Positions 22,745 through 34,765 are shown, counted from the stretch's first letter. The stretch is DNA of 64,000 nt from Calamus simplicifolius (GCA_900491605.1 UESW01004770.1:511440-575439); one strand, 5' to 3'. Translations and numbers: made by a program. The notes: generated by a model from the letters alone, not told the origin.

Positions 22745-23941
22745 CTAAAATATACCTTCATTAGATTTTTCATCAAATTTTTCTAAGTTGTCCTTACCAT
22801 TATTATGAATGAAACATCTACAACCAAATGCATGAAAATAACTAATATTAGGTTTCCTATCATGCCATAGTTCATAAGGAGTTTTCTTAAGGATTGGCCT
22901 AATTAAAGCTTTGTTAAGGATGTAACATGCTGTATTTATAGCTTCCGCCCAGAAGTACTTTGGGAGTTGGCTTTCACATAGCATGGTACGAGCCATATCT
23001 TCTAATTTTCTATTTTTTCTTTTTACGACTCCATTTTATTGTGGTGTTCTAGGTGTAAAAAAATTATGATGAATGCCATGTTCAATGCAGAAATTTTTAA
23101 ATAAATAATTTTCAAATTCTGTTCCATAATCACTTCTAAGAGACACTATGGTGTTGTTTTTCTTATTAGTGACTTTCTTGAAGAATTTTATGAATATAAG
23201 GAAAGTCTCATCCTTATGAGCTAAAAACAATACCCAAGTAAATCTAGAATAATCATCTACTATCACAAGACTATATTTCTTTCCTCCTAAACTAGTGGTT
23301 CTCGTAAGTCCAAAAAGATCCATGTGAAGTAGCTCTAGTGGCCTAGAAGTGAAAATAATATTTTTAGATTTGAAAGAGTTTCTAGTTTGTTTTCTAAACT
23401 GACATGCATCACAAATTCTATTATTTTCAAAATCTAAATTTGGAAGTCCTTTGAATAAATCCATTCTAATTAATTTTGAAATTAAGTGTGTGCTTGTGTG
23501 ACCTAATCTACGATGCCACAACCATCCGATCTCATTAACTTTAGCATTATCAGCAATTAAGAAATGATTACTAGTAGACAAATTGTCTAAATCTATTAAG
23601 TATACATTGTCATTTCTATTTTCAACAAATATAATGCTATTGTCAGTGGGATTAGAAATGGTGCAAATAGAAGCTTCAAATGAAACTTTGAAATATTTAT
23701 CACACAATTGGCTAATACTAATTAAATTATGCTTTAAACCATCAACATATAAAATATTCTTAATAAAAGTGGATGGAGTTATTTGAATTTTACCAAGGCC
23801 CATAATTTGACCTTTACCATTGTCTCCAAATATAACAACTCCTTCTCTTTTATTTTCAAGGGTGATGAATTGCTCCTTGTCACCCGTCATGTGCCTTGAG
23901 TAGCCACTATCAAGATACCGCTTTTGTTTTGATCTTTTCAC
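22745..23941 (-). pseudogene. SIRE-1 protease end, GAG-pre-integrase and integrase
   Basis: 301 codons open at 23941-23036: YLDSGYSRHMTGD is the protease active-site region, WLWHRRLGHTSTHL plus CDACQFRKQ the zinc-binding part, and HMDLFG and SLRSDYGTEF the first two acidic residues of the DDE triad. A TAA where CAA is expected (at 23036) cuts the frame just before the glutamate. 22996-22745 continues the integrase core (PKYFWAEAINTACYILNK). Confidence 0.88.
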
Positions 23942-24111
23942 CGCAAGACACTCCTACAAGACAATCAAACTTTTTGTTTAGGTACCCAAGCTTTCTTGGG
24001 TCCTTCATGGTTAGTAGCAATAAAGATTGTTCCTTTCGGAACCCATATTTTCTTTCCTATAATCATTGAGTTCTTGTTAGTTTTCTTAATATTACATTCA
24101 TATGATTTATG

Positions 24112-25609
24112 TCATTTTAAACCACATTTGAAACAAGTAATATTAGGAGATTGACCAGCTCGTACAAAAATATTTTTCAAAGATTTTTGTTTCCTAAGAG
24201 GATTATATCCTAATCCTGCCTTGTCAAAAATAGTTTTTTGACTATCCAAAATCATGTTTAATTTTGAAGAACTTAAAGTAAATCTATCAACTATATCCTT
24301 ATATTTATCAACCTCTTTCTTTAGATTAAGGTTCTCATTTGAAACCAATTCATTTTCTTTTATAATATCTTCTTTTTCAGATTTCAAGACTTTAATTTCA
24401 AGAGCTAATTCATTTTTCTCTTTAAGAAGGTTTACATTTTCAGTTTTTAAAGATTTATTCCTCTTTTTCAAAACTTTGAAATCAGCAACTAATTCATTAA
24501 ATGCATCAAATAATTCTTCAAATGTAAAGTCATGAGTTTCAGAACTTACTTCATCATCTTCTTTTGTCATGAAGCAAATGTTTGCAACTTCCTTTTGTTC
24601 CTCCTTGGAAGAGAATTCTTCACTATCACTCCATGTTGCAACATATGCCTTCTTCTTCTTTTTGTACCCCTTTTTCAATTGAGGACATTCATATCGAAAA
24701 TATCCCGGCTTCTTACTTTCATAGCAAGTCAAGGGTTCTTTTTTTTGTCCTTCTCTTTTTCCCTTTCACCTTCCATCTTAATTCCAGATTTCTTTTTGTG
24801 AAAGGGTCTCCTTTTTTGCATGAATTTCTTAAACTTTCTAGCAAGGAGAGTTGTCTCATCATCATCATCTTCATCCTCACTGCTGCTTTTCTCAATTTCT
24901 GCAGCCTTAAGAGCAATAGTTCTCTTTTCTTGACGTCTTCCTCTATATGCTGCTTCATTGTCAGCTCATGCATGGGTCATCAATGATCCAAGTAGCTCTT
25001 CCAAAGGTAAGGTATCGAGGTCCTTGGCTTCTTGGATTGCAGTCACCTTTGCTTCCCATGATCTTGGAAGAGACCTAAGAATTTTATGAACTAACTCAGA
25101 GTTAGTATAGGTCTTGCCAAGACTCTTTAAACCATTTACAATATCAGTAAATATAGTATACATGTAGGTTATAGATTCAGTTTGTTCTATGCTAAACAAG
25201 AATATTTATGAACAAGAATATTAATTTTAGATTCTTTAACTTGATTTGTACACTCATGGGTAACCTCTAACCTATCCCATATTTTTTTTGCGGAATTACA
25301 TGTAGAAATACGATTAAATTTGTTTTCATCTAAGGAATAATACGAAACATTCATGGCTTTAGCATTAAGCTGAGCCATTTTCCTATCATTATCATTCCAA
25401 TCCCTTTCGGGCTTAGGAACAATAGAACCATCAACTATGTGTGTGGGTGTGCTAGGTCCATTAATTATGACACTCCACAATTCATAATCTAAAGCTTGAA
25501 TGAATATCATCATTCTTGCTTTCCAATATGAATAGTTGGTGCCACTGAACAAGGGTGGCCTATTAGTGGATTGACCTTCTAAAAAGGATGATCCAACTTG
25601 AGCTGCCAT
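24112..25609 (-). pseudogene. SIRE-1 gag polyprotein
   Basis: The N-terminus at 25609 reads the copia gag start (RPPLFSGTNYSYWKARM) followed by the gag_2 capsid-like domain (WDRLEVTHEGT-like, LRSLPRSWEAKVTAIQEAKD). The middle is in another frame (24973-24719). A CCHC-like knuckle (CYESKKPGYFRYECP) opens the piece at 24732-24112, followed by YVATWSDSE, an acidic stretch and a long coiled coil (about residues 70-150), a SIRE hallmark. The second knuckle near 24120 (CFKCGLK) is broken. Gag forms the particle; here it is split by frame shifts. Confidence 0.85.
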
Positions 25610-25656
25610 TTGGATCTTTGACTCTTGATTGTGTAATCAAGCCGAAATGAGTACAA

Positions 25657-25668
25657 GCTCTGATACCA
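25657..25668 (-). promoter_or_regulatory. primer binding site of SIRE-1
   Basis: Minus strand TGGTATCAGAGC, two bases from the LTR end, complementary to initiator Met tRNA. Confidence 0.9.
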
Positions 25669-25670
25669 AT

Positions 25671-27149
25671 TTTTGGCCCAGATGGCAACCCAAGAGGGGG
25701 GGTGAATTGGGTTCTTTAAAATTTTAACACTTTAAAACTATGTGCTTTGATATGAAAGTGCTTGAGTGCAATGTATAGATAAATGCTAAGCACAAATAAA
25801 TGAGATAGAGAGAGAGACAAAGCACAACAAACACAAGGATTTTATAGTGGTTCGGTGTATCCAACACCTACGTCCATTCCCAAGCAGCACTTAGGTCCAC
25901 ACTATAATCCACTTGATTACAGTCAAGTTGTTTTGTAAGCTCACAACTCAAACTTATTATTTTCCCGGGATCACAACGAACCCAGCTATTTTTTCGAGCT
26001 CACCAGCACGAAACCCAACATAAGCTGCACTTAGCTTACCCTGAGGTTAACAACCTCAACTAATTCAATCCCCTGATTGAATTAGACAAACAACAAATCA
26101 ATTAAGAGTTTACAACAATAACAGCTCCTTAATTGAGCAAATAAATAATGTAAGTAAATGGAAATAAAAAAGCCTAATTTCTGAAGCAATGTAGGGCTTG
26201 AGCTTTTCTTCTTTTCTTCTCTTCTCCTTCTCTTTTGAGTTGAATGGAATTAGAGCACTTGAAGAGATTTTGGTGAAGAAACGGTTGAAGATTTAGGGCT
26301 TTTCTCCTTCTTATTCAAAACTAGGGAAATCCTTTGAAATAGCTCTTTTGGCTCTTTTGGATTCCTCTTCTAACTCTCAATAGTAAATAGGCTTTGGCTC
26401 AAAAAATTTCTTGAAGAGGGATTTTTGATTTTTCCTTTTTTTCTTTTTGTTTCACTGTTTTTCCGTTCTTCTTTTTTCAAATGATTCAATCCTATTTTAT
26501 AGGCGTTTCAATCTATGAGTAGGTGATAAAAAGTCGTTGGAGTTGTCCTTGGACGTACCTTACCAAAAGAAAATATATCCGTTAGGGATTAGGTAAGAAA
26601 AATATATCCGTTGAAAACTTGAAATTTTATTTCTGACGTGGAGGTGTCAGCTCCAGGTCTTCAGGTGTCGGCTCCAAATCGGGATCCTAAAAATAGTAAT
26701 AAACGGTCCGTTAAGGTGTCGACTCCAAGATTTTGAAGTATCGGCTCGGCGAGATCTAGAGTCGGCTCCAACTTTCTGAAGGTGTCGGCTCTGTCAGTGT
26801 CCGAAAATATCACTCTCTGTAACTGGTCTGGAGTCGGCTCCACACTATGCAGGTGTCAACTCTAAATTATCATGTGTCGGCTTCAGAAATTTAGGTGTCA
26901 GCTCCGAAGCGTGCCGAAAATCAACACTGTTCTGATACTCTCTGGTGTCGGCTCCGAGAATTTAGGGTGTCGGCTCCAAGTTCTAAACTTACATAAATTC
27001 CATTTAAATTCAACTTGAAACTGATTTTCTAAGTAACATATTGATGAATAACCAATCTTGATTCCTGAAACACTTATCAAATTTATTAGAAACATAAGAA
27101 ATATACTCATGGCTTTTGTTAATCATCAAAATCAATAATTGGGTCAACA
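25671..27149 (-). repeat. 5' LTR of SIRE-1 (1479 bp)
   Basis: It matches 14342-18419 outside the LINE insert. The terminal TG has decayed to TT on the PBS side; the other end is GTCAACA. About twelve copies of GGTGTCGGCTCC-like words lie in 26640-26975. Confidence 0.9.
26640..26975. repeat. TCGGCTCC repeat block in SIRE-1 5' LTR
   Basis: About twelve diverged copies of a short word, (A/G)GTGTCGGCTCC or GGAGTCGGCTCC, spaced about 20-40 bp apart. The matching block in the 3' LTR is at 17910-18250. Confidence 0.75.
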
Positions 27150-27939
27150 GTTTTTGTTTTAATTTTTTTTGTTCGATATTTTTCTTTTCTTTGGATGAAT
27201 AATATCACAGTTTATTTTTGTTTGGAGATATGAGAAAAAAGATAACGACAGTGAGACATGAGAAAAAAGAGAAAAAGAAGGAATTGATTTTGTTTGAATA
27301 AAGGGATAATTTTATTTTTACAAAGAGGCAAGGGCAATTTTGTTAAAAGAAAAATTTATTAGATTATAATATATCCGGTAATATGGATAGCCACCTTCCC
27401 CTGAGGTAATCTGAATTACCTCTCATGTGGTAATCCAGATTACCACTGCAAGATAGATTCTCATACAAATCACGTATCAAACATAGTTATCTGATGGGCC
27501 CCTTTTAAATTATCGATAATTTGGATAGATTACCTGATACCAAATGCCCCCTAAAGGCGGACCATCCGCACATTTCGTTTCACTTTCCATCTCCTCCTCT
27601 TCTTTGTTTACGACACCTCCTCCTTTTCTTTATTTTAGGTAAGACTTTTTTTTAATACAAGGTTAAAGCCCCGAGTCCAGCTTATGCATTTGGCAAGGGA
27701 TTTTGTTTTTCCATATCTGAGATTCATAATTCAGTTTTTATTTACTTTGAAAAAAGCATTTTGTTTTTTTTTCCATTAATCCGAATTCTAACTCGAAACT
27801 CAACCTAAACCCAATTTTTAAAAATAGGATTAGGGTTGAGGTTTTACAAATAGGGTTAGAATTATGGTTGACATTTTACAAATAGGGTTAGGGTTAGGGT
27901 TGAGGGAAACCCGAGTTTCATGAGCCCAAGTTGCACCCC
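27150..27939. other. AT-rich spacer with decayed repeats
   Basis: No gene. A GGTAATCTGAATTACC / GGTAATCCAGATTACC pair near 27405-27450 and ATTACCTGATACCAAATGCCCCCTA-like text (only the first part diagnostic) at 27530 resemble the end of a MITE whose other end was not found. A few TAGGGTT units at 27840-27905 are too degenerate to be a telomere tract. Confidence 0.45.
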
Positions 27940-28502
27940 TAGGTCAATTCTATCTTGATCCACTCACTGTTCCATAAGTACTTTACTGCACCCAAAAACC
28001 TTCTGTCACTGGATTAAAAATTTAGGTAGTCCGGCACCAAAGTACAATAGGTTGCTTGCAAGCTACCATGGTGATCTCAGGTCAGAGGGATACTTATATC
28101 CATATCCCTTTGTGAACACTTCTTGGTAGAAGAGTGTTCTGCAAATTGGTCACATTTAGTAAAATGTCATACACCTCACCTCCATGTCATACTAGTGTCA
28201 CCACACTCCTTGGTAAAGAGACAACCAGCCCATATGACATATAACAACCTATACTTGATACATAGTTATCCTATAACTATATATCATTTGGTCGCGACTA
28301 TTTTAAGAACCACTCAATAAATCCTCTCTTTATTGAATCGATTATAGTTTTAAGAACTCCATCACAAAAGAATTTATTTCAGGAAGATGCAATGTGATGA
28401 AATGCCAAATAAAAATTTTGCTGATTAATAATTCATATATATTTATAACTTGCACAATCATCTACATGTTAGTTGATTGGCTTTATGACACAATTCCCAA
28501 TA
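27940..28502 (-). repeat. LTR fragment of the copia 3 family
   Basis: It aligns with 10330-10885 over about 560 bp, including the terminal CAATCAACTAACAT...CCCAATA region, but stops two bases before the LTR end where gypsy coding sequence begins. It is a truncated relic or recombination product. Confidence 0.8.
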
Positions 28503-29510
28503 GACCCGACGAAGACGGTCCGAGTTGAAGCGCTTCTTCCTATGGAGGTAAGAGACCAACTCCTTGCCTTCCTATGGGCCAACTCAGACATCTTCGCCTG
28601 GTCAGCATCAAACATGTCAGGCATATCGATGGAGGTGATCACTCATAAGCTCAACATCGATTCAAGGTGTTAGCCAATCCAACAACAGAAGAGGAGCTTT
28701 GCCTTTGAGTGGCAGAAGGCCATCGACAAGGAGGTTTGTAAGCTAATTGCCACCGGCCACATCCGGAAGGCACATTACCCTTACTGGCTGGCCAACGTGG
28801 TGATGGTTCGTAAGGCCAACGGGAGCTGAAGGAAGTGTGTCGACTTTACTGACCTCAACAAGGCATGCCCCAAGGATAGCTTTTCGCTACCTAGAATTGA
28901 CTAGTTGGTGGATGCTACGTTTGGCCATGAGACACTCAGTTTTATGGATGTCTTCTTAGGGTACAACCAGATAAAGATAGACCCAGTGAACGAGGAGGCC
29001 ACTTCCTTCATGATCGAGAAGGGTGTCTACTGCTGTAAGATAATGCCCTTTGGATTGAAGAATACAGGGACCATATACCAAAGGCTGATGAATAAAGTCT
29101 TTGAGGATCAAATCAGATGCAATATGAAGGTGTATATAGATGACATGCTTATCAAAAGTGTCCGTATCGATAACCATGTTGCTAACCTGGCGAAAACCTT
29201 CGACAACCTTCGTCGCTACCATATGAAGCTGATCCTACGAAAGTGTGCCTTCGGGATCACGATGGGCAAGTTCCTGGGCTTTACGGTGATACAGCGGGGA
29301 ATCAAAGCTAATCCAGAGAAGATCAGCGCCATTATCGACATGAGACCACTAGCTAGCAAAAAGGAAGTACAATGGCTCATCGGAAGAGTGGCAACCCTGA
29401 GCTACTTCCTATCGAAGTCGCCAAGAGATGCCTACCTTTCTTCAAAGCCTTGCGTAAGGTTAATGGCTTTGAGTAGACAGAGGAGTGCCAGGGAGCCTTT
29501 GAAGGATTGA
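28503..29510 (+). pseudogene. Tat gypsy reverse transcriptase
   Basis: In one frame from 28503 to 29510: LNIDSRC after a FAWSASNMSGI region, KAIDKEVCKLIATGHIRKAHYP, KCVDFTDLNKACPKDSF, SFMDVFLGYNQIKI, MPFGLKNTGTIYQRLMNK and the catalytic YIDDMLIKS. In-frame stops replace expected tryptophan and glutamine codons (TGA near 28827, TAG near 28902), transitions typical of methylated, silenced elements. Template copying function is lost. Confidence 0.88.
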
Positions 29511-29840
29511 AAGAGTTTCTATCGATCCCACCGTTGCTGTCCAAGCCAAGGGAGGAAGAAGAACTCTTCCTTTACCTCACGGCGTCCCCCCTAGGCGGTC
29601 AGCTCTATGCTTGTTTGCTTTGATGCTAGCAGGACACAGAAGCCAGTCTATTACACAAGCAAAGTGCTCCATGATGCAGATACTAGGTATTCTAAAATTA
29701 AAAAAATTATCTTTGCATTGATCGTCTTTGCTCAACGTCTCAGACCTTATTTCCAAGCCCATCCAATTGTGGTGCTCACGGACCAACCGCTCAAGGCAAT
29801 TTTATCTCGTCCTGACACCTCTGGTCGATTGGTGAAGTGA
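29511..29840 (+). pseudogene. Tat gypsy RT-linked RNase H
   Basis: After a frame shift near 29470 the usual RT connection (EGLKEFLSIPPLLSKP) leads to RNase H: LTASPLGGQLYACL, then QKPVYYTSKVLHDADTRYSKIKKII and PIVVLTDQPLKAILSRPDTSGRLVKW-like sequence (start diagnostic). It ends with a stop where tryptophan is expected. Confidence 0.8.
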
Positions 29841-29876
29841 GCCGTCAAGCTTGGGAAGTTCGACCTGTCGTTCCGA

Positions 29877-30450
29877 TTGAGATCGGCCATGAAGTCTCAA
29901 ATCTTGGCAAACTTCCTGATCGAGTGCACCTGGATCGGAGAGCAACCGAAGGAGCTCTACGTGGCACCCTCGAATGCTACATCCGAGAGGGGGAAGGAAG
30001 ACTGGATCCTCCACGTGGATGGTGCATCGAATTTTCAGGGGAGCGAAGTAGGCTTTATCCTCGCGAGTTCAGAGGGGATGGTGATGGAGTATGCCCTTCG
30101 GTTCCTCTTCTTAGCCACTAATAATCAAGCCGAGTATAAAGCTTTACTGGCCGAAATAAAGCTCATGAAAGAGCTCAGAGTAAAGTGCATCAGAGCCTTC
30201 ACCAACTTCTAAATCATTTTCAGACAAATTGCTGGAGAGTATGAAGCCCGAGACCCCATCATGTCCCGCTACCTGAGTAAGGTCCAATCACATACCTCAT
30301 TCTTTACTCACTTTAGTATTAGCTACATCCTCCGGGGCGAGAATGCTAGAGCCGACGCCTTGTCCCGCTTGGCTACCTCGGCCGATGAAGCCCTAGAAAG
30401 GACTTACGTGGAGCATCTGGAGACCCCCAGCATTGATACAGTGAAAGAAG
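29877..30450 (+). pseudogene. Tat gypsy second (archaeal-type) RNase H
   Basis: The frame at 29877-30212 contains WILHVDGASNFQGSEVGFI (catalytic D), ALRFLFLATNNQAEYKALLA (E) and, past a TAA at 30210-30212, DALSRLATSAD (last D). This second RNase H between RT-RH and integrase is diagnostic of Tat elements. It may aid removal of the RNA primer. Confidence 0.85.
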
Positions 30451-31690
30451 CTCTACCGATTAATCAAGAGTCCACATGGATGGAGGCGTACATCCGATAC
30501 TTCATTGATGGCACTCTTCCTGAGGACATTGCAGAGGCCAAGCTGTTTAGATGGCGAGCTTTCAAGTTTCTGGTGCTCGATGGGCAGCTGTACCGAAGGT
30601 TTTTCTCTCATCCCCTTCTCAAGTGTGTTGGCCCTGCAGATGCCAACTACATCCTCCATAAGATTTATGAAGGCATATGTGGAAACCATCTGGAGGGTAG
30701 AGCACTAGCGTACAAGGCCCTGCGTCAGGGCTACTACTGGCTTATCATGCGGGAGGATGCCGCTGAGTTGGTTTGGAAGTGTGATAGCTGTCAGCGGCAT
30801 GCAAACATCCAACGATGGCCAACTTCCCAGCTAAGCCCTCTATCGTCTACCTGGCCCTTCACCCACTGGGGAATGGACATCCTGGGACCATTCCTTCCGG
30901 TCTCTAGTCAGCAAAAGTTTCTACTCGTCGCCATCAACCACTTCACCAAGTGGGTGGAGGCTGAGGCACTCGCCAAGATCACTAAGGGTAAGATGAGGTC
31001 TTTTTTTAGAGATCTATCATCTATCGATTTGAGCTGCCCCACACCGTCATCACTGATAATGACCGGTAGTTCGACAATGCCCCTTTCAGAGAATTCTACG
31101 TTGAGCTGGGCATATGCCAATGGTTTACTTCCGTTGGTCATCCGCAAACGAATGGAGCGGCTGAGGTTACAAACTGGACCATCCTCCAGAGGTTCAAAAT
31201 GCATCTGGATGACTTTAAAGGAAGATGGAAAGAGAAGCTCCCAAATGTACTATAGGCATACCACACGATGCCACAGACTCCCATTAGAAAGACTCCCTTC
31301 AGCCTTGTGTTTGGATCGAAAGCTGTTATCCCCGTAGAGATCGGCATTCCTAGCCCCCGGGTGGAATCATACAACGAGGAGGACAACCCGAGTTAGCTAC
31401 GGGCCAACCTCAACCTCATCGAGGAGGTGCGCGACTCAAGATGGCCATCTACCACCAAAGAATAGTAAGGTATTACAACACCCGAGTTCATCCCAGGTGT
31501 TCCTTTCCGAAGACTTGGTCCTCAGACAAGCCAAGGTTTCAAAGCCCATGGAGGGAGGCAAGCTATCACCAAATTAGGAAGGGCCCTACCGGATCACCGA
31601 AGCCCTCCACCGCAGGGCATACCGGATCGAAGGACTCAACGGAAAGCCACTCCCTTGCACTTGAAATTTGGACAACCTTTGTCGGTACTA
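30441..31690 (+). pseudogene. Tat gypsy integrase
   Basis: The zinc-binding part has ALRQGYYWLIM and CDSCQRHANIQR. The core begins WGMDILGPFLP (first D), then a frame shift near 31010. The second D (VITDDR) and the glutamate region (GHPQTNGAAEVTN) are read in another frame to about 31420. A C-terminal piece (VSKPMEGGKLSPNWEGPYRI-like) lies near 31530-31600. Stops and shifts make it inactive. Confidence 0.85.
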
Positions 31691-31780
31691 CTAGTAATGT
31701 ACACAACTAACTGATCATAAATTTGAGCATCTCAATCTTTCGGCTAATGAAGATATGTTTGAGTATCATCTTCTCAGCAC

Positions 31781-31900
31781 CAAATACCGACGGTAGGTCG
31801 GCACCAAAGACCAACTTCAGGTCGGCACCAAAGATCGACGACATGTCGGCACCTAAGTCCGATGACAGGTTGGCACTTAAGACCGATGCCAGAGTCGGCA
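31781..31900 (+). repeat. 24-bp tandem repeat, five units
   Basis: Five successive 24-bp units ending GGTCGGCAC or close variants (starts 31781, 31805, 31829, 31853, 31877). It lies in the non-coding 3' region of the Tat element. The plus-strand frame over it is a by-product. Confidence 0.85.
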
Positions 31901-32389
31901 TGAAGACGGACCTACCACAAAGTCCACATATAAGGCCGATCCTGAGGTTAGCTTCTAAGGTTGACACCGGCATCGACACTAAGCCCAACCCTAGAGCCGG
32001 CCTCGACACTGACTCTGGGATTCACTCCAGCTTTGGAACGGGCCACCATTCCGAGCCCGCTTAACGCGGGCAGATAAGTACTTCGACCTCGACGGAAATG
32101 AGGCAACCCCATCACAGATCCTTACAAGTGCATGCTACGAAAGCTAAGTATTCAAAAGATCCGAAGACTTTAGCATTTGAAAGAAAATTTGATTTTTATT
32201 ACTTGTCAAAAAAGTTCACAAAAGTGCCGACTCGAGTCAGACTTCGATACAAGGATAAGAAATGGATAAAGGAGGAGTACAAAGAGAAAAGGTCCTCAAG
32301 CATCGGCCGGTGCTGGCCCATTGTCGGCCAATCTCTACACCCCATGTGATCCCTCGGGCTCCTCGCCATCTGGCTTGAGGTCCTTAAGG

Positions 32390-34257
32390 CCTGCGATGCC
32401 GAAGATCCTCACGCCTTCTTCTTGTACTCCTAGAAGCATTGGAGATAGATGTTGACCGAGGCCTCCGCCAGCTCATCCAGAAAGGCCTCGAAGCCCCGAT
32501 AGCGCTCTATGGCCTCGGCCGTCGCCTTCTCGGCTGCTGCGGCCTTCTCCTCGATGGCTCGTGTCATTGTCTCGGTGGCTCACACCACCACCTCCATCTC
32601 TGATGCCCTTTGGAGGGCCTCATGCTTGTCCGCCACGGCATCGACTACCCTAGTTTCGGCCACGATCTCCATTCTCAGCCTGCTCCTCGCCCCCCTCACT
32701 AGCAAGGTGACAGTGTGAAGCTGAAGCTGCTATGAAGTCAGCTCTGCCTCTATCTCCCTCTGCCTCGCCTCAGCGGTGCAAGCGTGCTCGAGCTCAGCTG
32801 CTACCTAACGCTTGGCATCCTCGAGCTCCTCTGCCTGCTTAGCCTAGGCCATCTCCAGTGCCCTCTCTGCCCTCTTGACCCAGGCTTGAGCATCGGTGGC
32901 CTCCTGTCGGGTGCGGTAGAGAACCATGTCACTTTGAATGGTGACATCCCTCGCAATGGCCATGGAGTTTACCATCTACACGGGGAAACCTCTGTCATCA
33001 TAAAGCAAAGTGGATAAAATTTCATGAGAAATGGAAGATGCTTACCCAAATCAGGGCCGCAAAGGCGTCACGAAAGAAGGCGGAGACTCCTTGGCAGTGA
33101 AGCTCTCCCTGGAACTCTGATAGACAAACCTGGGCCATCAGCCACTCTGTCATGCGGTCATGGTTCACGAGTGACGGCCGAGAGGGGATCGCCCTAATCC
33201 CTCCTCCCTCTGTGGTCCCGGCCGACTCCGAGGTCGTGGGTGTCGCACCAGAGGCCGACAGCATCTCCTCTACCAACGACTCCTACTGCCATTGTGCATC
33301 CCTTGCCCGCCTCCTCTCCCACTCGTGGGCATCCATTTGGTGGGCCTCCATCCAGGACCGGCTCTGCACCCGAGGTGACCAGCTCCATTGGCGGGAGGAC
33401 CACCTCGACCCTCGGCTCCTTTGGGGACTGTGAGGTCGATCGGTAGGGCGGCCCCTTGGCTCGCTTAGGGATCGCTGGAGGGAGGGATCAACGATCGAGA
33501 GCGAGTCCTCTTCCCTAATCCCTCAGCATTGCCAACAGCCCTCTTCCTCTTGGCCACTGCCTTCCTCACGGCGTTGGACGATATCCTCATGTTTGCATGT
33601 ACCATAAATCAATCAACAAAAAAAAAAAAAAGGAAAAAGAGAAAAAAGAAAGATCTACGACCACTCACCATCCTCCAATAGGAGCTTTCGGCGGGGGGAC
33701 CTCGAAGAATAGCAACCGCTCATGTGCCTCTCGGTCCCTCGGGACTTCCATCAATTTCTTGTTCGGCTCTAGGTTTGGGTCCCCCAAGTCCCGCCTTACT
33801 CTCTCGAGGTTTGCAAAGAAGAAATGGGTCTTCCACCTTTTAATGGACGTGGGGAGGCTCAACCTAATGGTTCAGCCAGGCCGGGGTGTAAACACCCATC
33901 AACCAGAACTGGCCTAGCGGCGGAGGGTGTAGAAGCTACGGCATAAAGGCACTTGGTCCTCTATGCCCTGGAGGCTGCATAGTACCATAAACATACAGAT
34001 GGTCCAAAAGAAGTTCGGGACCAACTGTGCGGATGCTAGGGCATACCTACGGAGGAGGTCAATGATGAAAGGATGGAAAGAAAGCCAGAGACCTATCCTA
34101 AGGAACTCCTCATACAAGGCAACTCCCCCGGAAGAGGAGGTCACCCAGTCGTCGGTCCAGGAGCGGTTAGCCGGACGTCCTTGGATATCCTATAGGCTAT
34201 CCTAAGGGACTCTAGATCAGAGGGGGTAATGCTGGAGGCGATCCCTTTCGGACTTTC
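32390..34257 (-). pseudogene. Tat antisense ORF, 3' part (Transposase_28-like)
   Basis: Minus-strand coding remnants run opposite to gag-pol. 34144-33914 carries ALYEEFLRIGLWLSFHPFII and LVPNFFWTICMFMVLCSL, matching the family named putative gypsy-type transposon. 33862-33665 continues it (RWKTHFFFANLERVRRDLGD). Low-complexity text and a coiled-coil-like AEKATAEAIERYRGFEAFLD tail at 32480-32560 end at a stop near 32430. Several shifts break the frame. Tat elements are known to carry such antisense ORFs; the function is unknown. The 5' part lies beyond the nested copia at 44276-44429. Confidence 0.65.
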
Positions 34258-34514
34258 TGTTGCCCAGATGTAGCAACCCAAGAGGGAGGGTGAATTGGAT
34301 ATTTTAAAAATAATTATGCAGATATGTGCTTATCACTGATAAAAATTTAATTGGCAATGGTGTAGTGATATGAACATAATAATATCACATAAATTATGCA
34401 AGCAATCACAAACACAATAAGGTTTATAGTAGTTCGGTGCCAAACTCAGCACCTACGTCCACTCCCCAAAAATCCTTTGAAAATTTCACTCCAATCGTAA
34501 CAAACGATTACAAT

Positions 34515-34765
34515 CCCTAGCCTTTCTCAGCTAGTCCTCTTGTTACACAGCACAAGGTAGCCAAACCCCTAGCCTTTTCTGGCTAGTCCTCTTGTTTCAC
34601 GGCACAAGGAAGCCAACCCCTAGCTTTTTCGGCTAGTTCTCTTGTTTCACGGCACAAGGAAGCCAACCCCTAGCCTTCCTGGCTAGTCCTCTTATTTCAC
34701 AGCACAAGGAAGCCAATCCCTAGCATTACCAGCTAGTCCTCTTATTTACAGCACAAGGAAGCCTT
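34515..34765. repeat. about 52-bp tandem repeat in SIRE-2 3' LTR
   Basis: Five units of about 52 bp built on CTAGCCTTnnCGGCTAGTCCTCTTGTTTCACGGCACAAGGAAGCC-type text (each unit has GGCTAGTCCTCTTG and GGCACAAGGAAGCC). The partner block is at 41920-42170. Confidence 0.85.

Larger units (their letters stand above)
14342..27149 (-). mobile_element. SIRE/Maximus-like Ty1/copia retrotransposon (SIRE-1), 12.8 kb
   Basis: A minus-strand element with both LTRs. In its own direction: 5' LTR 25671-27149, PBS 25657-25668, gag 25609-24112, protease/integrase 23941-22745, RT/RNase H 22611 to about 20868, an extra ORF about 20500-19049, PPT about 18421-18434, and 3' LTR 14342-18419 carrying a LINE insert. 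A long gag with CCHC motif and coiled coil, and a third ORF after pol, point to the SIRE lineage. Without the LINE the two LTRs match in length once the deleted piece is allowed for (about 1478 and 1479 bp). Flanks ATTTT and GTTTT may be a decayed 5-bp target duplication. Confidence 0.88.

Noticed and set aside
27385..27560. MITE end at 27530-27556
   Set aside because: Only one terminal sequence was found. The opposite inverted end could not be located, so no element could be drawn.
27840..27905. TAGGGTT-like units, possible interstitial telomere repeat
   Set aside because: Only a few degenerate units in AT-rich text; too short for a telomeric tract.
31723..33446. Plus-strand frames over the tandem repeat and the antisense ORF
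   Set aside because: These are by-products of the 24-bp repeat and of the minus-strand coding remnant.
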